DNA of 64,000 nucleotides, taken from positions 1,178,001 to 1,242,000 of the forward strand of contig CM037837.1 in assembly GCA_021234535.1 (NCBI GenBank), given 5' to 3'. The DNA is from Stichopus chloronotus (Eukaryota; Echinodermata; Holothuroidea; Aspidochirotida; Stichopodidae). The position numbers were made by a program, and so were the translations under genes. Below are positions 45,002 through 57,200 of this stretch, piece by piece (within the stretch, counting starts at the first letter, position 1; each line of letters opens with the position of its first letter). The notes below the pieces were generated by a model. That model was given only the letters and a program-made list of their open reading frames with translations, was not told where the DNA came from and made no database searches.

Positions 45002-46400
45002 GCCGGGACAAGGGGCCCAGCAAGTAGATCAGTTTGCCCACGTCAGCCCTGGAGAACTGAATGTCGTCCTCCGGGAGCTGCGTGTGGGCTCGTCTCAGGG
45101 CTTCCGCCACGAGAAGGAAAACCGAGGAGAATTTTAGACCGGCTCTGGCAGCCAGGTCGGCCTGGTACCAGTCCTCCTCAGCTCTCTTCCGCAGGGACTC
45201 CCTGAACATCCCCAAGGCCAGACCCTGTTCCGACCTCACCTTATTTCGGGTTTTGTCCGAAATAGACGGCGGGTGGAACAGGGTCTCCCAGTGGCCCTCA
45301 GGTACCCTGACTGCCCTCTCCTGCGTCGCAGGGAAGGCCGCCCAGGGTGACCTGCCCGCGAGAGATTCCAGTCGCTTGAGGCAGTGCTCATCGACTGGAA
45401 ACTCGGGCGGCCCCGAAACCTCCTCCTCGTTCGTAGCCGACAGGCGGGACCCCGAGGGCCCCGCCTCGCTACGAGCGGGAGCTTCATAGCCCAGCTTGGA
45501 GGAAAGGATCTCCACAACTGAGGCTAGAAGGGAGGGGGGAAGATCCGTGCCCCTAGGGGTACTATCTTCCTCCCAGGTTTCGGTCGGCGGCTCGGTCTCC
45601 TCCGCCTGCTCCTCCACCTCCTCGAGCTCGTCATCGAACTCGTCTGAGGCGAGGAGTTCGAGCGAGTCGGGAGGCGAGTCGGGAGTCTGGGCCACTGGGG
45701 TCTCGGCTAGGAGGGAAGGCAGAGCAGAGGGTTGCTGGTCGCTGGACGAGGGACGGAGGTGCGCCGTTTGTTTGGCGACCTCTCCAGCAATCAGCGGACC
45801 CAAAAGACTCGCGAACTGGGCCATCCAGCTCGGGTCCGTTGGGTCTGGAAACCCCCTAGGACTGTACGATCGGGCATGGGTAGCCCGACCGTATCCCCGG
45901 TCCGAGTCGGCAGAGTCCGAACTCGGACGCGTGGAGCCCGAACGGATCGGACTTCTGGACCGGGTGGCCCCCGATTTTTTCTGTTCCCGGCTCCGGGCCC
46001 GACCGCGATCCGCGCGGAATCGCGAGCCGCTGCCCTGGGAGTCCTGAGCAGACTCACCCGCTCCGGCGGGAACCGAGGTGCCCTGACCCGGGGCCGGCGA
46101 AGCCTGCCCTCCGCCATCCTGGGTTCCAGCAAGATCCGGGCCCCGAGGGGCCGAATCCTGGGAAGCCGGCTCCTGTAACTGGCCTCCGGAACCCCCAGCA
46201 TCTCGGGAACCCAGCGGGAGAGCATTCCGAGGAACGTCCTCAACCATGGGCTCCCGCGAAAGGTCGGAGTCCGGCCGAGACAGCTCTACGTCCCGAGGGA
46301 CGGAGCACGACTCGGCGGCCGAAGCCACGGGCTCCGGGTCGGTCTCCCGGGCGCCAGAGCTCGAGGCTCGGCTGCTCGGGACCGACCCCATCTTCTCCAC
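44853..46400 (-). CDS. DIRS gag-like ORF, main part
   Basis: A 515-codon frame. The first half is low-complexity (Ser, Pro, Gly, Arg-rich, with RSRSPIRSGS-type stretches) and then strongly acidic (DEFDDELEEVEEQAEETE). The C-terminal third is structured: WAAFPATQERAVRVPEGHWE, MFRESLRKRAEEDWYQ and LLGPLSRLVFDQFARVALKS. No enzymatic motif is present. Position upstream of RT and the overall make-up fit the gag-like first ORF of DIRS elements. A small zinc-finger-like N-terminus lies in a different frame just upstream, so the complete protein is split. Confidence 0.75.
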   Translation of the reverse strand: MEKMGSVPSSRASSSGARETDPEPVASAAESCSVPRDVELSRPDSDLSREPMVEDVPRNALPLGSRDAGGSGGQLQEPASQDSAPRGPDLAGTQDGGGQASPAPGQGTSVPAGAGESAQDSQGSGSRFRADRGRARSREQKKSGATRSRSPIRSGSTRPSSDSADSDRGYGRATHARSYSPRGFPDPTDPSWMAQFASLLGPLIAGEVAKQTAHLRPSSSDQQPSALPSLLAETPVAQTPDSPPDSLELLASDEFDDELEEVEEQAEETEPPTETWEEDSTPRGTDLPPSLLASVVEILSSKLGYEAPARSEAGPSGSRLSATNEEEVSGPPEFPVDEHCLKRLESLAGRSPWAAFPATQERAVRVPEGHWETLFHPPSISDKTRNKVRSEQGLALGMFRESLRKRAEEDWYQADLAARAGLKFSSVFLLVAEALRRAHTQLPEDDIQFSRADVGKLIYLLGPLSRLVFDQFARVALKSVQVRRRNVLDAFAWPSTEARSRLESLPVVGPDLFNG

Positions 46401-46828
46401 TGGCCTAACCTTCCTACCCTTGGACTTGGCGGAGGACTTACTTTGGGCCTGGCAGCCGGTCTCACGGGAGCCTGGGCTCCCGCAGGACTGGCCACCACGG
46501 AGGGATCTGGGACCGCCTCCAGCCGCCCCCTAAGCCTTTCCCGGCGACCCTGCAGCCAGGAGGAGATCTCTGACCACTGGGCCGCGGAAAAGGACATGCA
46601 TCGTTCGCACGGGTTGGAACGTGTGCAGGAACGACACAGGGGGCACACTGAGTGCGTATCCCAGTCCCTCCTGGGCCGGAACTGGCTGCAGATGGAGCAA
46701 CGCGGGCCAGGATTAGGGGAGAACATGCCAAGTCCACAGGGGGTATCACTCTTACGAACCCAAAGAAACTTAGCACCCCGAAATACACCAAAACGATAAA
46801 GAGGGGAGCTAAGGGGGAACAACAGCAA
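46286..46828 (-). CDS. DIRS gag N-terminal zinc-finger-like segment, frame-shifted
   Basis: The frame contains CSICSQFRPRRDWDTHSVCP, then LCRSCTRSNPCERCMSFSAA: Cys at 44, 47, 62, 65, 68, 74 and 77 with His 59. The Met at 35 (46726-46724), just before this cluster, is a more likely start than the Met at 1. Cys/His clusters of this type open the gag ORF in many DIRS elements. It stays open to 46286, overlapping the main gag frame in another register, so a frameshift somewhere between about 46290 and 46535 separates them. Confidence 0.65.
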   Translation of the reverse strand: MLLFPLSSPLYRFGVFRGAKFLWVRKSDTPCGLGMFSPNPGPRCSICSQFRPRRDWDTHSVCPLCRSCTRSNPCERCMSFSAAQWSEISSWLQGRRERLRGRLEAVPDPSVVASPAGAQAPVRPAARPKVSPPPSPRVGRLGQWRRWGRSRAAEPRALAPGRPTRSPWLRPPSRAPSLGT

Positions 46829-47223
46829 GCAAACTCGAAATTAACGATGTAAGAGATAAACGAGGAGGCTAACGTAACGTTACACGAAAGATACAACGTG
46901 AATACAACGTAAGAGGGGAATTGCGCAATTCCCTTAAGGGGATTGCGAAATACACGTAAAGTATAGGCTTAGTGGAAAACCAGTGCAGTGGCACGATAGG
47001 ATATCTGTCCCAGGCACGCTGCACCAACTGAAAATATCAACCGATAAATTTCTCGGAGAAGCGAGAGTAAATTAGCGGGAAATTATATCAGACAGAATGA
47101 CTAGTAAATATAAAGGAACGAAAAACGAGAATACTCAGGTTTAGTCCCGATAAGGTCACCTTTGCGCGAGGCAAACAGCGAGGCAACTTGACAACGTTGA
47201 GGAGGCACTCGAGCGACAGGCAA

Positions 47224-47323
47224 ACGAGGGCGAGCTAGGCCTTAGAGGGCGCGGTGTCAGAATGGACTTCGAGGTCAGTAGAGCATAGGTCAAACTGATG
47301 CAGTAGTGGGGCAAGGGGTAAGT
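47224..47323 (-). repeat. DIRS inverted terminal repeat, right
   Basis: It is identical over 100 bp to the inverse of 41077-41176. The outermost bases (AGTATATGTCTACGATGTGA to about 47341) are shared with relics at 15300, 34264 and 54283 and define the element edge. Confidence 0.95.
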
Positions 47324-48849
47324 ATATGTCTACGATGTGAATTTAGGTAATCGATAAGATCGCAATAAAACACAGAAGAGGAATTTTCCATCAAAAGGCA
47401 ACATTACGCAGTGTGAGCCGGTGGAAACAATACCGTGAAGATAGAGAAAACGTAATCTTTAGCAAGTACTATGTGAAACTTTTCAGAGACGCAGGAATAA
47501 GCCATGTAATTACAAATTATGTAGGACAGTCAAGTTGGTCATTGTGGATTAGAGCTGGTCGTCGACTACGTCATAAGCCTCAGAGATCACAGTCAATTAC
47601 ATCATAATGGCCGCGTCCTTCGTGTACATGCATGGTGTTAGAAACTCTGTTGGGTGTGAAGTTTGAACATATCATGTTGCCCATTAGAAGTTCATTTCAA
47701 AAGGTCAAGAATATGAATGAAAATGGTTTGAAATGTCTTCACTAAGTCAGAAGACATGTTCCTTGACTGGACTTCCCCTTTAAGCATTTGTTCCTAAGAG
47801 TCACTTGATATTTTTAAGAAAAGATTGAAAACAATACCTTAGGCATACTGCCTCTTCTATTTATGTTATTTTGTTGAGCATGTTCCTTCCTTCCTACTTT
47901 GGCTTTTTCTATTCTCCCTGTTTTTGTAAAGCACCATGAGCACTTTGGTGGATTTGGCACATTATAAATCTTATTTCATTACTATTATTGTAATTTTTAT
48001 CTTATTTTATTATTATTTTTTATTAATTCACAACCTTCAAAACAAGTGAACTAGTACTAGTAGGCATGTAATGGCTCTATCAGGAGTACTGTACTATTAG
48101 TGTTATGTCTCCCATAGGGAGTTGCAGCAGTAAATAGACCTGTGATCAGTAGGTTACCAATGGTTCCTTGCAGTGGCATGACCATCCTTTTGTTTCCGCC
48201 AAATTTTCAAGCCCTTTTGTTCTAGTGCCCATCCACGTTTACTGACAATTGCAAACAGTTAAGTACATGATTCATGCTATTTTCAAACAGCTACTTTTTG
48301 ATCAGTATTTGGAATTTTGCCACTGCCACATTCAGATATGGAGAGATGTTTTTGTTTTAGAGGGTGATGAAAATGTTTGACATGGCGTATTCACTACCTA
48401 CGAGCGCATAAAACATTTCAGTCGAAAGTTTTTGACAAATTGTATCCCTCTGAGGACCCCTGAAATGATACTTCCCAGCTCCTTTCAACTTGGTATTTTG
48501 TTACATTGTGTGTAAGAATGGCATAGCCACTGATTGTATAGGTAACATTGCTTTTAGCGGGGTGTATAATAGCATGTAGGCCTACGAGCAATTTCCTATC
48601 ATGGTGATTTTGAGATAATTTTTCCCTCATATTCTGGTTTAGTGAAATGAATTTCACACTAAACAGCAAAAAAGTGCCAGAGAAAACTATGTACATTGTG
48701 GGAGATTTTTAGAGATGCCTTATATTCAGACACTGGTAAGCGGGCAAGTGAGAGAGAACACAAAACTGCTGACACAGTGCAATCCCTGAAGATAAACTCT
48801 GCCACGTGAGGACGTGGCCCCTGGGGGGACAATAGCAGTAAGAGGTTAA

Positions 48850-49217
48850 AGAGGCTCATTGAGTTGTTTTGTGAAATTCACTCAATTTTTCTAAACCGGT
48901 CAAGTTTCCTTCACATACTAATGACAAACAGTCAAACTAAAAGGATCTCAAAGTTTCACATATGTTGGAGCATTAATGAGTGCGAAAGCAACGATTAAAT
49001 TTGGTTTTTGAAACTTTGTGACCAGACATTTTCACATTAGCACATTCACATGCACACAATCAGAGCAAGTAACGGTCAAAAATTCGAAAAAATTGACAGT
49101 TTTCATATAACTATTGGAAGTGAAACTTGATTAATTATGCTAATTGTGAGTATTGTCGTGTGTTTGTATACTTCAAAATCACCGCAATCTTTACTAATAT
49201 CAACTCAATGAGCCCCT
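48850..49217. mobile_element. TTAA-type MITE, family C
   Basis: A 368-bp element flanked by TTAA at 48846-48849 and 49218-49221. Terminal inverted repeats AGAGGCTCATTGAGTTG and, read from the right, AGGGGCTCATTGAGTTG differ at one base. The interior is AT-rich and non-coding. Confidence 0.85.
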
Positions 49218-50811
49218 TTAAACCATAAGCATGTAGGCATGGCATGTGCAAGCCAAAAAGGCATACATGGAGTATTCACAGATACTGTAAGAGTACTGTA
49301 AGTGAGGAGTGATCTAGAAAAATGCCAACATGCACACCTAGCACGTACTATAAGTAGAAGCTGTAACATCACACAGGGAGAGTCCTTAGTGAAACTGAAG
49401 GCCAAAAAAAAAGCTAAATCTCAAAGCAAAAGCATTCTGAAGTTGGGGCTTCAGACAAAATTACAAGAAGACCTTCATCCAATTTTAGCAGAGCCTGCGG
49501 GAAAAATCAACCAAAAAATTTAGAGATGCTCGGCTCGTAGGAAAAATACATTTGATTTACATTTTGCAGACTTCAAAATGGTAGATTCAGTGGAAAGAGG
49601 AATTGTCAACAAAAAAAACCCCCAAAACCCCCATATCTAGTGTCAATGAGGGAGCAATGCAAAACACATCTGGCAAGCGATTAGGGCACACAATTATTTG
49701 GCACACAATTATTTGGCACAGTAATACAATACCAGTTTGTCATTCTACAAACAATGAGAGGTGCGCTATAGTTACACTTGAACATAGCATAGGTGAACAA
49801 AGTAATATCAAGAAAAACATTGTTTTCATTAGAAATGTCAATGACTTATATCAGGAACAGGAACTTCTTTGCCACCATTTCAAGCACCCTGGTAAAAACC
49901 AGTATTTTGTCAGTCCATTTTGAACACATCAGTGCACTGATTTTGCAAAATAATTTTAAATCAAGTGACTTATGGCTCCAGAATCAAAAACAACGAGAGA
50001 AATATCTAACAAGCATACCTTCACAGAAGACTTTGGCTTTCAGAAGGGTCTATAGTTCAAAGAAACCACAGAGTTCTAAGCAAAGTTACTGAACTCTCAT
50101 AATTATATGGTAACAGGGCAGTTCCTTTGGAGAAAAGTAAGAAAGGTATGACCTAACTCAAAAGATTTTGCAGAATGTGCCATATAACTTGTGGATATAG
50201 GGGTGCACAGCACTTCCCAATCACCAAAGTCACAAAGGCATACTGTACTTCTAACATGTACAGTACAGCACATACACACACACAAACATATACACATCAA
50301 TGATACTATCACTAACAGACCTTCTCTAAAATTGTGCACATGGTATACATATTCACTATTAAACCACTCATAATTCTCTGCGTGGAGTGGGTTAAAATGA
50401 ACAGTTTTGCAAAAACTGCCGGGATAAAGCTAGCTTCCATGCATACTAAGCATCCTTTCTAACCATCATGAAAGATTTCAGTGTTTTTAATCTGTTCATA
50501 ATAGCTTCAATAGATCAACTATAGGCAGCGACAGCATTCTCGCATCCAGTTCACTTTCTATCTCACAATTTAAATTGACATCAAACGGCAGTAAATTGAC
50601 CTTCTTGCAAAACGTCTTGGCTCCTTTTCGCCCCCTGAGCATCCAGCTCTAGCTGCGCTTCCATACGTCTTTGTGAAAAGCCAAACAACAAAACTGATGC
50701 ATGCAGTGGGAATGATGATTTTAAGTATGACAGTTTGCTTTGTATTTGATGCCACATGCTTAAAGCAGGATATGATGTTCAAAGAAAAAAAAAATGCCCT
50801 TCATCGTAAAA

Positions 50812-51235
50812 AGGAGAAGGAAAGTCAGGACTTCTGACAATGTCAGATGAGAGACGAACATATGGTGGACATCATTTATCACCGACTTTCATTTAAAAAT
50901 GTTGTTTACATTCCAAGGTGTTAAAAATTTAAATGTTCATAAAGTTACTCAGGAAGCTGACATTCTGAAATTGTGATGATGTAACTTGACCTCATGTGAT
51001 TGAAAACCCTTTAGTTTTTCTTCATATTTCATTGTCAGTATATTTTTAAAAAACAGTTGTGCATAATTTCAAATCACAATATTAGTGATCTGATTATTGC
51101 ATGTAACACCTCAGTAATTCAACAAAAAATGTATGCAAGTGTGTGGTGTGTGCAGATTTATGAAAGTTATGGGTATTGAGAAAACAAAAATAAAATTCTT
51201 GCTATCACTGTTTATGTGACATCATACCTTCTCCT
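50812..51235. mobile_element. Possible TTAA-type MITE, family E
   Basis: The right end AGAAGGTxTG inverse ends CCTTCTCCT before TTAA (51236-51239). The left end reads AGGAGAAGG after TAAA. The terminal inverted repeat is only about 10 bp and the left target site is imperfect, so this is tentative. Confidence 0.35.
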
Positions 51236-51244
51236 TTAATTTTA

Positions 51245-51415
51245 CATCATTCTCTTTCCATTTGACACTAATCTGGAAAATTACAAGTACAGGTATGTTT
51301 GTTTCATGAGAAATTTTATTAGAGTGTTAATTGAATTAAAAAATGAATGATTTAAACTAAATTTTTTGCTGAAAAGTTAGCATAATTGGATTCAGTATGG
51401 TAAATGTGCATCAGA
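51245..51415 (+). repeat. Dispersed repeat, paired with 14600-14770
   Basis: CATTTGACACTAATCTGGAA, GTGTTAATTGAATTA, GCTGAAAAGTTAGCAT and ATGGTAAATGTG blocks align in order with the copy at 14600. Confidence 0.45.
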
Positions 51416-53022
51416 ATGGAACTCCTCTGCAAACATACATTTCATTGGAAATTAGCCTATATTGGACAAAAAGACCACAGTATGGTAGTTTTCATAGCCT
51501 TTTCTGTAAGATGTATAGCCAGTCCTTTGGCATCCTTCTGAAAACGAAGGAAAAGCAGCACATTCTGCTTCAAGTTTAGGACACTGCTGCCCATCAAAGT
51601 TCATTAAGTTCATTTTACCCCATATAGGACCAATGTCACTTTAAACTATAAACTCATCCCTTGATTGGTATAAAATTAATCTGGCTTGATTCTGAGGAAT
51701 TGTAATTTCTCATGACAAGTGCCACCCATTTTTGTTTGTCTTCCTACATTCCATCTGAAAGGCTTGAATTTTGAGGTAGGAATGGTGCCAGAGAAAGGTG
51801 ACAGCAAAATGCTTGGTAACATAGCAATATGAGTCTTCCCCCTCTACACCCCCTCCCCCTTACACACACATGAAATGAAACTAGATCATAGCCTGAACTG
51901 AAGCTGAGTTGAAACAGATAGTACCAAATGAAAGGTACAAAACATGGTACATATTCATTTCCATATTGCTGTTTTCACCATGGGTGGCAAGACTTGAAAA
52001 AGACTTTTAACTTGAACATGTATATGCTACAGAAGCACATGACTGTTAAATTTGAAAACGCTAGTTTCCCCGGCTAAACCTGACACAATATACTACGAAA
52101 TGAGCAACAGCTGTGTATAATACTTAAACAGCAATTAAAATCTTCTCGGACTCTCCTCGCAATTATCCACCTCCTCTTCAACAAAATAAACAAAACACAC
52201 ACAAAAAAGAAGAGAGAAAAAAGTGATCCACACTGCTGATGATTAATTGGAATGCAATACTGACTTTCGTAAATTTTGCACAGAAAATGATGCAAGCAGT
52301 CACGCACTACTGCAGATCTATTCACATAAATGACTGAGTGTGCAATTAAAACTCTCAATAAATTCTGCACCCCAGTCCAAACAGTCCATAATTTGATAAA
52401 GGATATGAGGCATTAAATGAACTGGGGAATTTTGAAAGTAAACTTTTCAACCAATGCTACTGTAAGCAAAGAACAGACATCATAAATGTGTGGTCTAAAC
52501 GTAGACAAATACTTCACTATAGAGAGAAATATCTAGTACAGTGAACATTACTACCATGAGGCAAAGAACTGAGGGCATTTAGGATCCAGGAATTCTACAG
52601 CAGGAAAGGAGGGGGTGTGGGGGACACAATGGGAACAACAAAACATACTGCATATATTTAAATGCACAACTAACTTTGAGGAAAATCATTTCATATAAAT
52701 GGGTGTTGAGAAGAAAGACCAGACAACAGATTACTTTAATTTTATGCAAGATATTTAACAAATTTGTCACATTTGGTCTGTAAAATGGAGGGAGTCAGGA
52801 GGGGATGGCCAAATCCAACCCCTGATGCATCTCTGAACTGCAAACTATGTTAGCAGCCATCCAGAAGCATGAACATTCTTTGTATGCACTAATATTGTGC
52901 AAAGTGCGCTATAGTAACTCCATACAAACGTACTATTGTTACTAAACTCATGAATATGCACATTTACGAGAAACCCCATGGCTGTCATAAGGGTGACAAC
53001 ATATAAACCGTTACCACTGTAT

Positions 53023-53184
53023 CCCCACAACTTACTGGTTCTGGAATTCGCTAGCGACGTACTCACCTCATATAACCTACACATTTCCGTATTGACCATG
53101 GTCTAGCATCTGGCAAATTTTGTGTGTGTGTGTGTGTATCTGGCCACCGCCCTTCCGTATATGAGATGAGGGAGTACGCGCTGT
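53023..53184. mobile_element. DIRS-related MITE subfamily 2, most complete copy
   Basis: Its first 17 bases, CCCCACAACTTACTGGT, equal the DIRS left-end consensus. Then come imperfect inverted repeats: AGCGACGTACTCACCTCATA at the left and, read from the right, AGCGCGTACTCCCTCATCTC. Inside are GACCATGGTCTAGCATCTGG and a GT microsatellite (about 53128-53144). Confidence 0.65.
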
Positions 53185-54249
53185 AAATTTTGGTTTCCCA
53201 CCTAACACATTGCTACATTTTCACCCTTGGATTGGCAGGACGAGAAAGTAGAGATGTTCCCAATCACACGCTCTACTGGTGTTTTACTGTACACACTCTC
53301 GTATCAACAAATTCTGTCACTAAAACTTGCCATGATGTTAATGTGCAAAAAAAAACCTTTTTTTTCCCAGAGTAAATGGGACACCAAGTGGTGTAACACT
53401 GACAGATTTAGTGAAATGTCTTTTTTTGAATACAAATTGCCGGAGACTTGCAAATTGAAATAAGTTGCAAGATGTACTTTTTGAAAAGAAAAATTTCATA
53501 GTACTCTGGAAAAGCTGAGTTCAGTTTCACAACATCTGAAACTGCCAGACAGAATAGCACTGCAAATATTTGTAGACTTCCCACTGTAATTTTACGTTTA
53601 AATTTTTGGTGTCCCATTGCCAGTAATTATCTTTCATTCAATTGCAATTTATTTGACCTATTTTTACAAGTATTCTAACATATATACTTCAATTGTAGGC
53701 ATCATACTATTAGGAAATGTTAAGTTTGCCAAAATCAAATAATACACAGTGCAGCTTGAGAGTCAAACTTCACTTATAAAACAGGATGCTAAAATGGTAT
53801 CCCACTTTTAAGATGTCTACTGTACATTTTTTCAAGTATAATCCAGTCTCTACATTATGACTGCAGTTCCATGCCATAGAGGGTCATCCAAAATACCATT
53901 TGATACACTGCACACCTTCTTTTCAGGAAAAAAGCAGCTTTAGTCACATCAAACCTGATCTTAGTGTCCTATTTACACTGGGAAAATTGAAACCTTTTCG
54001 GAAACAAAACATTTTACATTTTCTTTTCAACTTTTGACATGACTTGCATGGTTCATATAGCCATACATAGTGCAATCTGAAATAAGACTATTTGTTGTAA
54101 ACTTTTCAATTCTTAAGAACTTATTGAAATGCACGCGTTGTCCGTTAGAGGGAAAGACTACTGATGAAGAGCTAGAGCATACAGGGTGCTGTGCGAGAAC
54201 AAATTATTCGAGAGAGTGTTTGAGCTTTTCTAACGATGAACTGGTATCA

Positions 54250-54283
54250 GCAATGGGTAAGTATACATGACTACGATGTGTAT
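54250..54283 (+). mobile_element. DIRS right-end fragment
   Basis: GCAATGGGTAAGTATACATG, ACTACGATGTGTA matches the extreme right end of the DIRS element (GCAAGGGGTAAGTATATGTC, TACGATGTGA). The arm further left is not clearly recognisable. Confidence 0.4.
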
Positions 54284-57200
54284 GTTAACTTTATCAGTTC
54301 TTACGAACAGACTGAACTGGGAATTTTACTTAAAATGTCACAACTTGGCCCCCCTCGTTAACAGAATCACCCACAAAGGAGAAAATAGGGAGACAATGGG
54401 CAACTTGGGAAATGTTTTATCTTTCTCCAAAGCCCCGCAGATGTAGCTTGAAGTAGCAGTTTCAATCATGCAGTCACTAAAATGCTGATAAATTATTTTC
54501 AACTTCAAGGTGAATTTGTCAGGATATACATGCCTTTGTTCTCTTGTTTCTTTTGCTTGCAGTCTTTAGCGGCAAAACTACCAACAAAAAAAAAAATCAG
54601 CAGGACAATTGCTGAAAATTCCTTTTTAATTTATACACTAATACACCATCACAGTTGTAGCTGACACTGTCAAACAAAAGTTGCTTTAATAGACGATAAA
54701 AAAGTAAATGGATTCGTTTTCTAACTCTGTCACTTTAATTCTTAACATATATGACACAAATAGTGAATATTCATGATACTCTCGACTCTCCGGCCTTCTA
54801 CATGAATGCACAGTCTCAAAAGCTTTTTATTGTCTCGCTGAGTGAAATGAAAAGCCGCGTAATTCAGAAACCAGTCTTTTCAGGGAAGGCTTTTCCTGGA
54901 GGCCTTCAAACCTTTTAAACATCTATGGCATTCACCATATGTATTTGAAGGTTAGCAAAATTTCCATCATAAAGGGATGAATTATGTAAAAGAAATAAGA
55001 AAACTTTTTGTGACGATTCTTTCACAATGACTGTCACAAAAAGCTTTTTATCGATCCGTGAGATATCTTACTGACGTCTGACGGTTTGCATGACTTTTCC
55101 AAAGTGCAACGACACCAGGGTGCCCTTCGGCACTGGCATTCACGTGTCCGGATTTTTGCCTGCAAATTATTTCTAAAGACGTGACCGATAATCGACAGGA
55201 ATCCATTTCCTTTCTTTGTTTTCCTTTGGGATATTTTGTTTCATGTCATGATTCCTTACTCCCATATCACTCCCATGTTTATCACATGCTAATGGAGGTG
55301 CACACTAAAACTCTAAATATTTGCATGATATTAAAAAAAATGTTCATCAATGTCAAATCTTCTACCATTGGAATAAAACCAAGGAGATCTCAAATCGCCT
55401 GGCTTCCACACACAAAGTGGATCATCGTTTAGGAAGTAAGAATAATTACATTCCCCTATTCTGTGAGGGATCCTCCTCAATGCATAGGGATACCTCAAGG
55501 ATACTTAGGTCATAATTCCCTAGGACCTCAGATGACGGTGCAGTGCAATTGTTATGTTCAGACAGGTAAGTGTGGAGAGAAGTAAGTCTACAAACAACCA
55601 GTTTCAATACGTGAGAGAGAAGAGACATGGTTGAATGATTGGATGAAAGATGATAGAAAACTTTTGACTGGTGGGAAGAAAACGGTCAGGAATAAGAATG
55701 CCTTTGGTCTGTTGCAAGTTCACCCAACTGACAGTTTCTATTCTTTGATAGTATTCGTTAAAGCCTGAGACCTCTAACGTTATACTGTACATGGTGACAC
55801 ACATACAGTATCTATCACTAAACTTTTTTTTTCTTTGGTGGTTCATGTAGTATTTTGAAAAAAAAATCAATAAATCTGAAGGTTAGCAAATATATTATAA
55901 ATAAAAAGAAATAAATTATAAACTGCACATATATTGTAGACACAGACGGGTAACATCTGCCGTGCTAGATCAGAGTAGTTGTTGCATACATGCATAGATG
56001 ATGCACTTTTAATGACATTAGCTTTGTTAAGTTGTAAATTAAAACATATAACATTATAACTGTTATTCTTTTTGGGGTTTTTTTTTCTTTCTCGTGCTTG
56101 GTCGTTAAAAAGTAATTTTCTGTTTGGGATTTTATTGAGGCAAACTGCCAGCTTACTATTCTTCAGTCCTTGCAATGCAATTATTCTTCACCACAAAGCT
56201 GTCACTGTGAAGTAAGTGACCATTAACCTGTTAAGTACTCTGTGTATTATCTGATACACACTACCAGGCTGATTGTTACCTTTGGTCAAAAATAACAGAT
56301 CTGAGAAGAAAAGAGAGCTTTAGGGTATATTACAGATTGGTCACTTAAATCATAAATAAGCTTGTACCAACTTTCCTGTCAAATCTTTTGAATTCCACTC
56401 CACCACTGACTGACCAGTGACCACTGTCTCAAAATGCTTATTCTGATTGCAACCAATTTCTTGGAGGCGAATAACTTTGCCAATTTTGTAGTCACTTATG
56501 TAATATTACATTTCCTGAAAAGTTTCCATTAACAGCCATGTACATACTATTATGTAAACTCTCCACTTTCCACTTTACGTAGTTAGCTGAAAAGGGTCGT
56601 GTCCGAGTAATGGACACTGGCTGTGAAAACGTTAACGAATTTCATGTCTGCAAGTCTGATAATCCAAAATGACCTTTGGCCTGCTTTTATGTCCAAACAT
56701 CACCTGAATCTCCCTCACCCACCCAAAGGCAAAGGGTGGGGAGGAGGAAGGCAAAGAACTCAGACAAGTTTAATTACAAAGTGAATGGATCTGAAGGGAC
56801 AGCACACTTTAGAGGTGGACAGCGCAAATGATACATAGACCTTTGGGATAAAACCTGTTCACCTCCATTGACTTTGCAAATTGAGCTACTCACATAGTTG
56901 ATAAAAATTTTGACTAAGAAAGACTGACTATTAAGTTGATTGTCAATGATCCGATTCCTCAATGACCTTGTTTTCTGGGTTGCACCTGGCAACCTTCCTT
57001 GACGCTACTGAAATACGTAATTTAACCGATAGTCCGGCACACTGAAATAAATCTCAAAACGGATGCATGTACACAAACCGCACAGTACTATACATACACA
57101 GAGAAAAAAAATATATGGTAGTTTTAAAGATGATTCCTTACCTCCTGTGATAGTGACAAATTAGAGGCTCCACCTCAGTATTCAAAGAAATATTACAATC

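Larger units (their letters stand above)
41037..47341 (-). mobile_element. DIRS-like tyrosine-recombinase retrotransposon
   Basis: This 6.3-kb element, GC-rich against an AT-rich host, is read on the minus strand. From its 5' end (right) it has an inverted terminal repeat, gag frames, reverse transcriptase, RNase H, a methylase-like region, a tyrosine recombinase, an internal complementary region, and the second inverted repeat. That order, no integrase, no LTRs and no visible target duplication define DIRS-type elements. These integrate a circular DNA intermediate with the recombinase. The perfect 100-bp terminal repeats suggest recent insertion, yet gag and RT/RNase H frames are broken, so this copy is probably not autonomous. 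Neighbouring relics show that the family has been active here before. Confidence 0.93.
40738..47779. mobile_element. TTAA-type palindromic MITE, family A, interrupted by the DIRS element
   Basis: Both ends are flanked by TTAA (40734-40737 and 47780-47783). The left arm (about 40738-40970) and right arm (about 47545-47779) are long imperfect inverted repeats. They share AGGGGAA(C/G)TCCAGTCAAGGA, CATTTCAAACCATTTTCATT, CATATTCTTGAC, TTTTGAAATGAACT, GAAGGACGCGGCCATTATGA and TTGACTGTGATCTCTG. Removing the DIRS element leaves about 737 bp with a short unpaired loop. No transposase is present. Confidence 0.85.

Noticed and set aside
44424..45137. 237-codon plus-strand ORF
   Set aside because: Antisense to the gag/RT junction; low-complexity arginine and proline composition, no motif.
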